DNA from: Kitasatospora sp. NBC_01287 | GTDB lineage: Bacteria > Actinomycetota > Actinomycetes > Streptomycetales > Streptomycetaceae | Assembly: GCF_026340565.1 (NCBI RefSeq) | Contig: NZ_JAPEPB010000001.1 | Location: forward strand, 1,488,001 to 1,552,000 | Length of the DNA stretch: 64,000 nt | Reading direction: 5' to 3' | Part shown: positions 13,189 through 21,418 of the stretch, piece after piece | Layout of the letters: each line of letters starts with the position of its first letter | Position numbering within the stretch: position 1 is the first letter of the stretch | Position numbers and translations under genes: made by a program | The notes under the pieces: generated by a model | Told to the model about the DNA's origin: nothing | Database searches by the model: none | The model's input: only the letters and a program-made list of their open reading frames with translations

Positions 13189-14219
13189 TGGGCGGCCTCA
13201 CTGGTGCTGGTGCTGGTGCTCGTACTGGTGCTCGTACTGGTGCTGGTGCCGGTGCCGGTGCCGGCGGGATCGGCCTGGTGGTCGGCGAAGACCGCGCCAC
13301 CGAGCAGGAGGTACAGGACGGCCATCCGGACCGAGACGCCGTTGGCGACCTGCTCGACCACGGTGCAGCGCGGCGAGTCGGCGACCTCGGCGGTGATCTC
13401 CATGCCGCGGACCATCGGGCCCGGGTGCATCACGATGGCATGCTCGGGCAGCTTGGCGAGCCGGCCGGCGTGCAGGCCGTAGCGGCGCGAGTACTCACGC
13501 TCGGTGGGGAAGAACGCGGCGTTCATCCGCTCGCGCTGCACCCGGAGCATCATCAGCGCGTCGGTGCCGGCGAGCGCGGCGTCCAGGTCGTAGGAGATCT
13601 CGCAGGGCCAGTTCTGCACGCCGATCGGCAGCAGGGTGGGCGGGGCCACGAAGGTCACCTGGGCGCCCAGGGTCCGCAGCAGCAGCACGTTGGAGCGGGC
13701 GACCCGGCTGTGCAGCACGTCGCCCACGATGGTGACGCGGCGCCCGCTCAGGTCCTTGCCGATGCCGGGGTTGAGGTGCCGGCGCATGGTGAAGGCGTCC
13801 AGCAGGGCCTGGGTGGGGTGCTCGTGGGTGCCGTCACCGGCGTTGATCACGCTGCCGTGCAGCCAGTCGGACTGGGCCAGGCGGGCGGGCGCGCCGGAGG
13901 CGTGGTGCCGGATGACGACCGCGTCGGCGCCCATCGCCTGCAGGGTCAGCGCGGTGTCCTTCAGGCTCTCGCCCTTGGCCACCGAGGAGCCCTTGGCGGC
14001 GAAGTTGATCACATCGGCGCTCAGGCGCTTCTCGGCGACCTCGAAGGAGGTCTTGGTGCGGGTGGAGTCCTCGAAGAACAGGTTGACGACGGTGCGGCCG
14101 CGCAGCGTGGGGAGCTTCTTGACGGCCCGCCCGGAGAGCTGGGCCAGCTCCTCGGCGGTGTCCAGGATCAGCAGCGCGTCGTCGCGGCTGAGATCGGCGG
14201 CGGAGACGAGGTGACGCAT
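13185..14219 (-). CDS. pyrB: Aspartate carbamoyltransferase catalytic subunit, with a Thr-Ser repeat tail
   Basis: Condenses carbamoyl phosphate with aspartate. The carbamoyl-phosphate site is [13 protein letters not shown] (near residue 50), and [10 protein letters not shown] is also present. The family usually ends near residue 315. Here the last 30 or so residues are a run of Gly-Thr then Thr-Ser dipeptides ending SEAAQ, encoded by a hexanucleotide repeat. No regulatory subunit gene (pyrI) is adjacent. Confidence 0.96.
   Translation of the reverse strand: MRHLVSAADLSRDDALLILDTAEELAQLSGRAVKKLPTLRGRTVVNLFFEDSTRTKTSFEVAEKRLSADVINFAAKGSSVAKGESLKDTALTLQAMGADAVVIRHHASGAPARLAQSDWLHGSVINAGDGTHEHPTQALLDAFTMRRHLNPGIGKDLSGRRVTIVGDVLHSRVARSNVLLLRTLGAQVTFVAPPTLLPIGVQNWPCEISYDLDAALAGTDALMMLRVQRERMNAAFFPTEREYSRRYGLHAGRLAKLPEHAIVMHPGPMVRGMEITAEVADSPRCTVVEQVANGVSVRMAVLYLLLGGAVFADHQADPAGTGTGTSTSTSTSTSTSTSTSEAAQ
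13201..13266. repeat. Hexanucleotide microsatellite in the 3' end of pyrB
   Basis: About eleven 6-bp units, mainly CTGGTG with CTCGTA and CCGGTG variants. They encode the Thr-Ser/Gly-Thr tail of PyrB, just before the 4-base overlap with pyrC. Confidence 0.9.
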
Positions 14220-14238
14220 GTGAGGGGGATCTCCCGGG

Positions 14239-14847
14239 TCATTCAGCGGGGTTCGGGGCGGCCAGCGCCTGCGAGCTGCGGGCGGCGTAGTCGCGGTCGC
14301 CGACCAGGACGGCGTCCATGCCGTCGGCGTCGGAGAGCCGGACCTGCACGGCCTCGCGCAGCGAGGTGGGCAGGTTCTTGCCCACGTAGTCGGCGCGGAT
14401 CGGCAGCTCGCGGTGGCCGCGGTCGACCAGGACGGCGAGCTGCACCGCGCGGGGGCGGCCGATGTCGCCCAGCGCGTCGAGCGCGGCGCGGATGGTGCGG
14501 CCGGAGAAGAGCACGTCGTCGACCAGGATCACCAGCTTCCCGTCGATCCCGCCGGCCGGGATCTCGGTGTGCTCCAGGGCGCGGGCGGGCTTGAGCCGCA
14601 GGTCGTCCCGGTACATGGTGATGTCGAGGGTGCCCAGCGGGATCTCACGGCCGGTGATCTGGGTCAGCCTGGCGTGCAGCCGGCGGGCGAGGTGGACGCC
14701 GCGGGTGTGGATGCCGAGCAGCACGACGTCCTCGGCGCCCTTGGCGCGTTCGACGATCTCGTGCGCGATCCGGGTGATCACCCGGGCGATGTCCGCACCG
14801 TCCAGCACCTGGTGCGGCGGACGCGGAGTGTCAATGTGTGTGGTCAT
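14239..14847 (-). CDS. pyrR: PyrR, bifunctional pyr operon regulator / uracil phosphoribosyltransferase
   Basis: RNA-binding regulator that senses UMP/UTP and has uracil phosphoribosyltransferase activity. The 202-aa product contains the PRPP motif [19 protein letters not shown] and [14 protein letters not shown]. It heads the minus-strand pyr operon, 19 bases before pyrB. The leader contains a PyrR-type hairpin (14859-14886) just before the start codon, so translational autoregulation is likely. Confidence 0.95.
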   Translation of the reverse strand: MTTHIDTPRPPHQVLDGADIARVITRIAHEIVERAKGAEDVVLLGIHTRGVHLARRLHARLTQITGREIPLGTLDITMYRDDLRLKPARALEHTEIPAGGIDGKLVILVDDVLFSGRTIRAALDALGDIGRPRAVQLAVLVDRGHRELPIRADYVGKNLPTSLREAVQVRLSDADGMDAVLVGDRDYAARSSQALAAPNPAE

Positions 14848-14858
14848 GCCGAAGCGGA

Positions 14859-14886
14859 CCTCCTTCCCCGCCTCACTGGACGGGCC
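14859..14886 (-). promoter_or_regulatory. PyrR-binding RNA hairpin overlapping the pyrR ribosome binding site
   Basis: On the minus strand a CCCG stem, loop TCCAGTGAGG and closing CGGG are followed directly by AAGGAGG. The loop matches the conserved PyrR recognition sequence (UCCAGAGAGGCU type), and the layout resembles the mycobacterial pyr leader, where PyrR blocks translation instead of causing attenuation. The match was made by eye. Confidence 0.75.
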
Positions 14887-15027
14887 TTAAAGGATGTCTG
14901 ACAGATGGCTCCCCGAATGCGCAGGAGTCCTGGTCCAGGGTACCAGGGCGATCATGAGCCGCCCGACATCCGTTGTGTCGTGTTCACGCAGAGGTAGCAG
15001 ACCATTCGCACGGCTGCCCCATTCGGC

Positions 15028-15070
15028 TTGACGCAGCTACCTTACTCTACGTAACCTCACAGTGAGTTAC
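15028..15070 (+). promoter_or_regulatory. bldD promoter with overlapping palindromic operator
   Basis: TTGACG (15028-15033), an 18-base spacer and TAACCT (15052-15057). An imperfect 20-bp inverted repeat, GTAACCTCAC then AGTGAGTTAC (15051-15070), covers the -10 and start site. It contains the AGTGA/TCAC elements of the BldD box, which fits known bldD autorepression. Confidence 0.7.
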
Positions 15071-15173
15071 GGAACAGACGTCGAACCCACCGGTAGGGCG
15101 TCACGGGAAACAGGGTCACCCCTCCACTCCGCCGCAACTGAAACGATCAAGAAATTCTCGTCCGGGGAGAACA

Positions 15174-15677
15174 ATGTCCAGCGACTACGCGAAGCAGCTC
15201 GGAGGCAAACTCCGTGCTATCCGCACTCAGCAGGGGCTCTCCCTGCACGGCGTCGAGGAGAAGTCCCAGGGGCGCTGGAAGGCGGTCGTCGTCGGCTCCT
15301 ACGAGCGTGGCGACCGTGCTGTGACGGTGCAGCGGCTGGCCGAACTGGCCGAGTTCTACGGCGTCCCGGTGCAGGAGCTGCTGCCCGGCGGCACCCCGGG
15401 TGGCGCGGCCGAGCCGCCGCCGCGCCTGGTGCTCGACCTGGAGAGACTGACCCAGGTGCCTTCCGAGAAGGCCGGCCCGCTGCAGCGCTACGCGGCCACC
15501 ATCCAGTCCCAGCGCGGTGACTACAACGGCAAGGTGCTGTCGATCCGCCAGGACGACCTGCGCACCCTGGCCGTGATCTACGACCAGTCGCCGTCCATCC
15601 TCACCGAGCAGCTGATCAGCTGGGGCGTGCTGAACTCGGACGCCCGGCGCGCGGTGCGCGAGGAGGACGCGAGCTGA
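15174..15677 (+). CDS. bldD: BldD, c-di-GMP-responsive developmental master repressor
   Basis: Represses sporulation genes during vegetative growth when dimerised by tetrameric c-di-GMP. The 167-aa product has an XRE-type N-terminal helix-turn-helix (GLSLHGVEEKSQGRWKAVVV) and the C-terminal c-di-GMP signature: RGD, eight residues, then RQDD, seen as RGDYNGKVLSIRQDD. GGGGAG lies 5 bases before the ATG. It is divergent from pyrR. Confidence 0.97.
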   Translation: MSSDYAKQLGGKLRAIRTQQGLSLHGVEEKSQGRWKAVVVGSYERGDRAVTVQRLAELAEFYGVPVQELLPGGTPGGAAEPPPRLVLDLERLTQVPSEKAGPLQRYAATIQSQRGDYNGKVLSIRQDDLRTLAVIYDQSPSILTEQLISWGVLNSDARRAVREEDAS

Positions 15678-15713
15678 CCCGCTCGCGGCCTCGGCCCAAC
15701 TGAAGAAACGTCA

Positions 15714-15739
15714 CGGCGCGGTCCCGGGGGACCGCGCCG
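15714..15739 (+). terminator. Terminator after bldD
   Basis: 12-bp arms CGGCGCGGTCCC (15714-15725) and complement (15728-15739), 36 bases after the bldD stop. Confidence 0.75.
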
Positions 15740-15763
15740 TCGGCGTGTCCGCGCACGCCCGGC

Positions 15764-15817
15764 GCGCGCGGTGCGGCGCGCGGTGCGGCGCGCGGTACGG
15801 GTGGTACGGGTGGTGCG
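15764..15817. repeat. Short tandem repeats downstream of the thioesterase gene
   Basis: Three copies of a 12-bp unit (GCGCGCGGTGCG, the third ending GTACG) at 15764-15799, then two 9-bp units (GGTGGTACG, GGTGGTGCG). They are noncoding and lie between the convergent bldD and thioesterase genes. Confidence 0.8.
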
Positions 15818-15826
15818 GGGGGTGGG

Positions 15827-16678
15827 TCAGGCCTGCGCGCGGGGCGCGCGGGCCAGCTGGCGCGACTGCGCGACCAGTCGGCCGGTCGAGTCCCAGATCT
15901 CGCAGTCCTCCTCGAAGTAGCCGCCGGCCAGGTTCCGGGTCGCGTGGCTGACCCGCAGCCGGCCCGGGGCCGGCAGCGCCCGCAGGTGCACGGTCAGCTC
16001 GATGGTGGGGGCCCAGCCGGGCAGCCCGAGGTCGAAGGTGACCGGCGGCAGCGCGTCGGCGGCCAGCAGCAGCGAGAGCGGGTCCGGCTCGCGGCCGTCG
16101 GCCAGCTTGAACCAGCCCTGGATCCGGCCCACGCCGGCCGGCGCTCCGACGGCCCAGCCGACGGTGGCCGGGTCGAGCCGCAGGTCGAAGCGCTCCAGCA
16201 GGGCGGCCTGGGTGATCAGCTGCGGCGGCGCGTGCTCCATGCCGATGCACTGCTCGACCGGGGGCAGCTCGGGCGCGGCGGCCGAGGTCCGCACCTCGCC
16301 CGTGAGCGCGGCCAGGTCACCGTAACTGGCGAGCACTCTGAGCCGCTCGACCTGGCTGCCGTCGGCCTCCCACTGGTGGAGCGAGGCGGTCGCGGTGGCG
16401 AGCGAACGGCCGCGGCGGACGGTCTCGGTGCGCACCGAGAACGGACCCGGGCGGGAGGCGGAGAGGTAGTAGCAGCTGATCGAGAGCGGATCGGGGTGCC
16501 CGGGCAGCTCCTGGCGCAGCGCGTTGGCGGCGACGGCCAGCAGCAGCCCACCGTTGATCCCGCCGCCGATCTGCCAGCCCTCCCCCAGTTCGCCGAGGTG
16601 GCACCCCGGCTCAGCCGGGTCGGGTTCGAGGGCGATCGCCTGGTCGAACTCACTGCTGATCGCGGTCACAGAGGTCAT
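15827..16678 (-). CDS. Acyl-CoA thioesterase family protein (double hotdog)
   Basis: 283 aa with two hotdog-like halves. The first contains GGGINGGLLLAVAANAL and SISCYYLSASRPGPFSVR. The second contains AHATRNL-like SHATRNLAGGYFEEDCEIWD. This is the TesB-like family that hydrolyses acyl-CoA thioesters. The substrate cannot be read from sequence. Its promoter region carries the palindrome at 16702-16713. Confidence 0.8.
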   Translation of the reverse strand: MTSVTAISSEFDQAIALEPDPAEPGCHLGELGEGWQIGGGINGGLLLAVAANALRQELPGHPDPLSISCYYLSASRPGPFSVRTETVRRGRSLATATASLHQWEADGSQVERLRVLASYGDLAALTGEVRTSAAAPELPPVEQCIGMEHAPPQLITQAALLERFDLRLDPATVGWAVGAPAGVGRIQGWFKLADGREPDPLSLLLAADALPPVTFDLGLPGWAPTIELTVHLRALPAPGRLRVSHATRNLAGGYFEEDCEIWDSTGRLVAQSRQLARAPRAQA

Positions 16679-16701
16679 GGGAAGGCGCCCTTCGCGTTAG
16701 C

Positions 16702-16713
16702 TACTGATCAGTA
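16702..16713. promoter_or_regulatory. 12-bp perfect palindrome upstream of the thioesterase gene
   Basis: TACTGATCAGTA, 24 bases before the thioesterase ATG in an AT-rich patch. A plausible repressor operator. No regulator gene is adjacent. Confidence 0.5.
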
Positions 16714-16724
16714 ACAACATACGC

Positions 16725-16762
16725 GCGATGGCGGCCGGACCGGAAGGTCCGACCGCCATCGC
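16725..16762 (-). terminator. Terminator after nusB
   Basis: 17-base arms with one mismatch (16725-16741 and 16746-16762) and a GGAA loop, downstream of the nusB stop on the minus strand. Confidence 0.65.
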
Positions 16763-16839
16763 AGGGCGTCGGGTGCGGGCCACCGACCCGGCGGAGCGTC
16801 AGCGGACGGCCCCCGCGCGAGTGGGGAGCCGGCGCCGCC

Positions 16840-17280
16840 TCAGTCCCGGCGGATCGTCGGCTTGAGCTCCATGAAGCGGGCCAGCAGCCCGTTCACGAAA
16901 CCCGGCGAGTCGTCCGTGGAGAACTCCTTGGCGATCTCCACCGCCTCGTCCAGGACGACCGCGTCCGGAACGCCGTCCTCCCAGATCAGCTCGTAGGCGC
17001 CGAGCCGCAGGACGTTGCGGTCCGCGGCCGGCATCCGGTCGAGCGTCCAGCCGACCGCGTAGGTCGAGATCAGCTCGTCGATCCGGCGGGCGTGCTTCAC
17101 ATAGCCCTCGACCAGCTGCATGGTGTACTCGCCGACCTGCGGCACACCCTCGTCCGGCTTGGGTTCCCGGGCCCGGGCGACCCAGCCGGCGAGCACCGAC
17201 AGCGGGTCGACGTCCCGGCCGTCGGCCTCGAAGAGGATCTGGAAGGCGTGCGTACGCGCCTTGGTGCGTGCTGACGCCAC
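16840..17280 (-). CDS. nusB: Transcription antitermination factor NusB
   Basis: Binds boxA RNA with NusE/S10 for rRNA antitermination. The GTG at 17280 gives 146 aa starting with ASARTKARTHAFQILFEADG, the usual NusB N-terminal helix. LDRMPAADRNVLRLGAYEL and VLDEAVEIAKEFSTDDSPGF mark the C-terminal core. The start lies 2 bases past the efp stop with little ribosome binding site of its own, which suggests coupling. The frame continues upstream through efp out of phase, so the longer frame is not real. Confidence 0.94.
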   Translation of the reverse strand: MASARTKARTHAFQILFEADGRDVDPLSVLAGWVARAREPKPDEGVPQVGEYTMQLVEGYVKHARRIDELISTYAVGWTLDRMPAADRNVLRLGAYELIWEDGVPDAVVLDEAVEIAKEFSTDDSPGFVNGLLARFMELKPTIRRD

Positions 17281-17282
17281 GG

Positions 17283-17846
17283 TTACTTGTTCACCCGGCC
17301 GAGGTAGCTGCCGTCGCGGGTGTCGACCTTGATCTTCTCGCCGGTGGTGATGAAGAGCGGCACCTGGATCTCGGCACCGGTCTCCAGGCGGGCCGGCTTG
17401 CTGCCGCCGGTGGAGCGGTCGCCCTGCAGGCCGGGCTCGGTGAACTCGATGACCAGCTCGACGGAGGCCGGCAGCTCGATGTAGAGGGGGGCCCCCTCGT
17501 ACATCGCGACCAGGGCCTCGAAGCCCTCCAGCAGGTAGTCGGCGGCGCCGCCGACGACCTTCGGGTCGACGAAGACCTGGTCGTAGGTGTCCGTGTCCAT
17601 GAACACGAACTGCTCGCCGTCCTTGTACGAGTACTGCATGCCGCGCTTGTCGACGCTGGCGGTCTCGACCTTGGTACCCGCGTTGAACGTCCTGTCGACG
17701 ACCTTGCCGCTCAGCACGTGCTTGAGCTTGGTGCGCACGAAGGCGGGACCCTTGCCCGGCTTGACGTGCTGGAACTCGACGACGGTCCACAGGCCGTTGT
17801 CGAGGTTGAGGACCATGCCGTTCTTGAGATCGTTCGTGGAAGCCAC
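17283..17846 (-). CDS. efp: Translation elongation factor P
   Basis: Relieves ribosome stalling at polyproline. The GTG at 17846 gives 187 aa ([20 protein letters not shown]). The tip loop reads [14 protein letters not shown]. The PGKGP form is the actinobacterial type reported to act without lysine modification. This window has several polyproline proteins (for example 25273-26127) that would need it. Confidence 0.96.
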   Translation of the reverse strand: MASTNDLKNGMVLNLDNGLWTVVEFQHVKPGKGPAFVRTKLKHVLSGKVVDRTFNAGTKVETASVDKRGMQYSYKDGEQFVFMDTDTYDQVFVDPKVVGGAADYLLEGFEALVAMYEGAPLYIELPASVELVIEFTEPGLQGDRSTGGSKPARLETGAEIQVPLFITTGEKIKVDTRDGSYLGRVNK

Positions 17847-17916
17847 GGGCGCACTTACTCCTGATATAGCTGTCAAGGAACCAAGGGTGCGCGCCTGCCC
17901 CCACCGAAGCCGGTGG

Positions 17917-19023
17917 TCACAGGGCGAGGAGCTCCTTGGTGGTGATGGTGAGCAGCTCGGGACCGCCCTCTTCGAGGGGGCGCACCACGAGCGTGTCCTC
18001 GATCCGGACCCCGCCACGGCCCGGGAGGTGTACCCCAGGACCGACGGTGACCGGCACGCGATTGTCCAGTTTACCCATCTCCGCGGGGCCCAGCTGCGGC
18101 GCCTCCCGCACCTCGAGGCCGACACCGTGCCCGAACGGCCGGGGCGGCTGCTCCTCGTGGCCTCCGGCCCGCAGCACTTCACGGGCCGCGCGGTCCGGCG
18201 CGCTGGTCAGCACCCCCGGCGCCAGCGCCTCGCGCCCGGCCCGCTGGGCCTCGAAGACCAGCCGGTGCAGCTCGACCTGCCAGGCCGCGGGGGCCGCGCC
18301 GATCACGAAGGTCCGGGTGGTGCGGACCGAGTAGCCGCGGTACTGCGCGCCGAGCGAGACGGTCAGGAAGTCGCCCTCCTCGACCCGCCGGTCGGTGGGC
18401 TGGTGGCTGCCGCGCCCCGAGTGGCTGCCGGTGCCGACCGAGACGGGGTAGCCCGCGCGGTCCGCCCCGTGGTCGATCATCCGGCGCTCCAGCTCCATCG
18501 CCAGGTGCCGCTCGGTGCGGCCGACCAGGATCGACTCCAGCAGCTCGCCGAGCGCCTGGTCGCCGATCTCGGCGGCGATCCGCAGCTCGCCGAGCTCCTG
18601 CTCGTCCTTGACCACCCGCAGCCGTTCCACCGCGCGGCCCAGGTCGAGCAGCCGGACCCCGGCGGCCGGCGCGGCGAGGGCCCGGTGGCGGCTGACGGTC
18701 AGGTCGTGCTCCTCCACCGCGAGGTCGGCGACGTGGAAGCGGGCGGCTGCCTCGGCGGCGGCCTCGGCGGTGTCCTGGTCGGGTGCGGCCGTCAGGCGCG
18801 GCAGGTCGGCGGCGTAGGGGTGCTCGCCGGTGTCGTCGGGCGGCAGCTCGGCGGGCAGCACGAGCAGCGCGCGCTCGCGAGTGAGCAGCAGCGTGGCGCC
18901 GCACGGGGCGCAGCCGGTCAGGTACCGGACGTTGGCGGGCCTGGTGATCAGCGCCGCGTCCGCCCCGCCCGCGCTGCAGTACTCGCTCAGCCGCTCCCGG
19001 CGGGCCGCGTGGGCATCGGACAT
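17917..19023 (-). CDS. M24 (Xaa-Pro aminopeptidase)-like protein with degenerate metal ligands
   Basis: 368 aa with creatinase-type N-terminal domain and pita-bread C-terminal fold. It sits where pepP/pepQ is expected beside efp. The active site looks altered. The normal VDFGA aspartate is serine ([11 protein letters not shown]), the second aspartate before TRTF is replaced (SVRTTRTF), and the EPG glutamate is glycine (VTVGPGVH). The histidine in GHGVGLEV and the last glutamate in VRIEDT remain. Peptidase activity is therefore doubtful. Confidence 0.85.
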   Translation of the reverse strand: MSDAHAARRERLSEYCSAGGADAALITRPANVRYLTGCAPCGATLLLTRERALLVLPAELPPDDTGEHPYAADLPRLTAAPDQDTAEAAAEAAARFHVADLAVEEHDLTVSRHRALAAPAAGVRLLDLGRAVERLRVVKDEQELGELRIAAEIGDQALGELLESILVGRTERHLAMELERRMIDHGADRAGYPVSVGTGSHSGRGSHQPTDRRVEEGDFLTVSLGAQYRGYSVRTTRTFVIGAAPAAWQVELHRLVFEAQRAGREALAPGVLTSAPDRAAREVLRAGGHEEQPPRPFGHGVGLEVREAPQLGPAEMGKLDNRVPVTVGPGVHLPGRGGVRIEDTLVVRPLEEGGPELLTITTKELLAL

Positions 19024-19090
19024 GTACGGAAGCCTAGGCAGGCCGGCCCCGGCGCGCCTGTTCTGCTGGGCCGGGCGGGCGAGGCTCGAA

Positions 19091-19105
19091 ATGACGGTCC
19101 GTCAT
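19091..19105. promoter_or_regulatory. 15-bp palindrome upstream of the methyltransferase gene
   Basis: ATGACGG, T, CCGTCAT directly followed by ATAAG, in the divergent gap between the M24-like protein and the DUF574 methyltransferase. It could be an operator. Confidence 0.45.
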
Positions 19106-19167
19106 ATAAGCTGCCCCGCGCGGCATCAGCGTGTGCGGCAGGCCATCGAGCGTTGCGGAGGATCACC

Positions 19168-19986
19168 GTGTCCGAGTCGGATGTGCTGGACGACTGGGAG
19201 CCCGTGGAGGTCGACACCACCGTCGCCCACTCGGCCCGGGTCTACGACTACTGGCTCGGCGGCAAGGACAACTTCCCGGCGGACCGGGAGCTGGCCGAGC
19301 AGATCATCGCCGCGGTGCCGAACATGCGGGCGATGGCCCGGGCCAACCGGGACTTCCTGGCCAAGGCGGTCGGCCATCTGGTGACCGAGGGCGGCATCCG
19401 GCAGTTCCTGGACGTGGGCACCGGCATCCCGACCGCCGGCAACACCTTCGAGGTGGCCCAGGCGCTGGCTCCCGAGAGCCGGGTGCTCTACGTGGACAAC
19501 GACCCGATCGTGCTGGCGCACGCCCGGGCGATGATCTCCAGCCACCCGGCCGGCCGGACCTCGTTCATCCTGGGCGACCTGCGCGAGCCGGCCGACATCC
19601 TGGCCCACCCGGTCTTCGCGAGGATCATCGACCGCAACCGGCCGATCGGCCTGCTGCTGATCGCGGTGCTGATGCTCTTCAAGGACGCCGAGGACCCGTG
19701 GGCGATGGTCCGCACGCTCATCGACGCGCTGCCCTCCGGCAGCTACGTCGCGCTGACCCACCCGACCGGCGACTTCGCACCCGAGGCGGTGGCGGTCGCG
19801 GTGCGGGCCGCCGAGCACGCGCACGTCACGCTGACCCCGCGCTCGCGCGAGCAGGTGGGGCGGTTCCTGACGGGCCTGGAGCTGGTCGGGCCCGGCGTGG
19901 TGCCGGTGCTGGGCTGGGGCGAGGTGGCGGACGGGGTCGACATCGAGTCGGCGTACTACTACGGCGCGGTGGCCCGCAAGCCGTAG
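19168..19986 (+). CDS. S-adenosylmethionine-dependent methyltransferase, DUF574 family
   Basis: 272 aa from a GTG with GGAGG upstream. The family signature HSARVYDYWLGGKDNFPADR is near residue 20. The SAM-binding glycine motif is FLDVGTGIPTAGNTFEVA, and LYVDNDPIVLAHARAM follows. This family is greatly expanded in Streptomyces, and few members have known substrates. Confidence 0.9.
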   Translation: MSESDVLDDWEPVEVDTTVAHSARVYDYWLGGKDNFPADRELAEQIIAAVPNMRAMARANRDFLAKAVGHLVTEGGIRQFLDVGTGIPTAGNTFEVAQALAPESRVLYVDNDPIVLAHARAMISSHPAGRTSFILGDLREPADILAHPVFARIIDRNRPIGLLLIAVLMLFKDAEDPWAMVRTLIDALPSGSYVALTHPTGDFAPEAVAVAVRAAEHAHVTLTPRSREQVGRFLTGLELVGPGVVPVLGWGEVADGVDIESAYYYGAVARKP

Positions 19987-20008
19987 GCGCCGGTGGTCAG
20001 ATGGACGG

Positions 20009-21412
20009 GTGGAGTGGTTCACCGCGCCCGGGTACGCGCTCAGCCGGCTGGTGCTGCTGCGGCTGCTGGCCGCCGTCTACCTGGTCGCCTTCCTGGCGGC
20101 GGCCCGGCAGTTCCGGGCACTGATCGGCGAGCACGGGATGCTGCCGGTGCCGCGCCACCTGCGGCGGCGGGGCTGGTGGGAGGCGCCGACCCTGTTCCAG
20201 CTGGGCTACTCCGACCGCGCGTTCGCCGCGCTCGCCCGGGGCGGGGCGCTGCTGGCCGCCGCCGTGGCCGCCGGGCTGGCCGACCTGGTGCCGCTCTGGG
20301 GCTCGATGCTGCTCTGGGCGGTGCTCTGGCTGCTCTACCTGTCGATCGTCAACGTCGGGCAGACCTGGTACTCCTTCGGGTGGGAGTCGCTGCTGCTGGA
20401 GTCCGGGTTCCTGGCGGTCCTGCTGGGCAATGCCGCGGTGGCGCCGCCGGTCCCGGTGCTCCTCCTGTTCCGCTGGCTGCTCTTCCGGGTGGAGTTCGGG
20501 GCCGGGCTGATCAAGCTGCGCGGCGACCGGTGCTGGCGGGACCTGAGCTGCCTGCGCTACCACCACGAGACCCAGCCCATGCCCGGGCCGCTGAGCTGGT
20601 ACTTCCATCACCTGCCGATGCCGCTGCACCGAATCGAGGCGGCCGCCAACCACCTGGCCCAGCTGGGCCTGCCGCCGCTGCTCTTCGCCCCGCAGCCGAT
20701 CGCCTCCTGGGCGGCGGGGGCGATGGTTCTCACCCAGCTCTGGCTGATCGCCTCCGGCAACTTCGCCTGGCTGAACTGGCTGACCATCGCGCTGGCCTTC
20801 GGCGCGCTGCGGCTGCCCGGCGCGGAGCACCTGGCCACCGCGCGGGCGCCGCTCTGGTACGAGGTCCTGGTGCTGGCCGCCACCGCGCTGGTGGTCGCGC
20901 TGAGCTACCGGCCGGCCCGCAACCTGCTCTCCCGCGGCCAGCTGATGAACCACTCCTTCGACCAGTTGCACCTGGTGAACAGCTACGGCGCCTTCGGCAG
21001 CATCAGCCGGATCCGCCTTGAGGTGGTGCTCGAAGGCACCGCCGAGGAGCGGCTGACGGCGGGCACCCGCTGGCAGGAGTACGGGTTCCGGGGCAAGCCG
21101 GGGGACGTGCGGCGCCGACCGCGCCAGTTCGCGCCCTACCACCTGCGGCTGGACTGGCTGATGTGGTTCGCCGCGCTCTCCCCCGGCTACGCCCGCCCCT
21201 GGCTGCGGCCGCTCGTCGAACGGCTGCTGCGCGGTGACCGGGCCACCCTGCGGCTGCTGCGGCACAACCCGTTCCCGGACACGCCGCCGGCCCACGTGCG
21301 GGCGGTGCTCTACCGCTACCGCTTCACCACCCCGGCGGAGCGGCGGGCCACCGGGGCCTGGTGGCACCGGACCCGGCTGCGGGTCTACCTGGCCCCTGTG
21401 GCGCGACGCTGA
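20009..21412 (+). CDS. Lipase maturation factor-like membrane protein
   Basis: 467 aa with several membrane segments in the first 300 residues. LMF1-type motifs include NVGQTWYSFGWESLLLESGF, FRVEFGAGLIKLRGD, and the C-terminal NSYGAFGSISRIRLEVVLEG then APYHLRLDWLMWFAA. In animals LMF1 folds lipases in the ER. The bacterial role is unknown. The GTG start lies 22 bases after the methyltransferase stop, so co-transcription is likely. Confidence 0.85.
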   Translation: MEWFTAPGYALSRLVLLRLLAAVYLVAFLAAARQFRALIGEHGMLPVPRHLRRRGWWEAPTLFQLGYSDRAFAALARGGALLAAAVAAGLADLVPLWGSMLLWAVLWLLYLSIVNVGQTWYSFGWESLLLESGFLAVLLGNAAVAPPVPVLLLFRWLLFRVEFGAGLIKLRGDRCWRDLSCLRYHHETQPMPGPLSWYFHHLPMPLHRIEAAANHLAQLGLPPLLFAPQPIASWAAGAMVLTQLWLIASGNFAWLNWLTIALAFGALRLPGAEHLATARAPLWYEVLVLAATALVVALSYRPARNLLSRGQLMNHSFDQLHLVNSYGAFGSISRIRLEVVLEGTAEERLTAGTRWQEYGFRGKPGDVRRRPRQFAPYHLRLDWLMWFAALSPGYARPWLRPLVERLLRGDRATLRLLRHNPFPDTPPAHVRAVLYRYRFTTPAERRATGAWWHRTRLRVYLAPVARR

Positions 21413-21418
21413 GCACCG

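Noticed and set aside
16840..17904. Apparent 354-aa fusion ending in NusB
   Set aside because: The upstream part is efp read out of phase. NusB starts at 17280.
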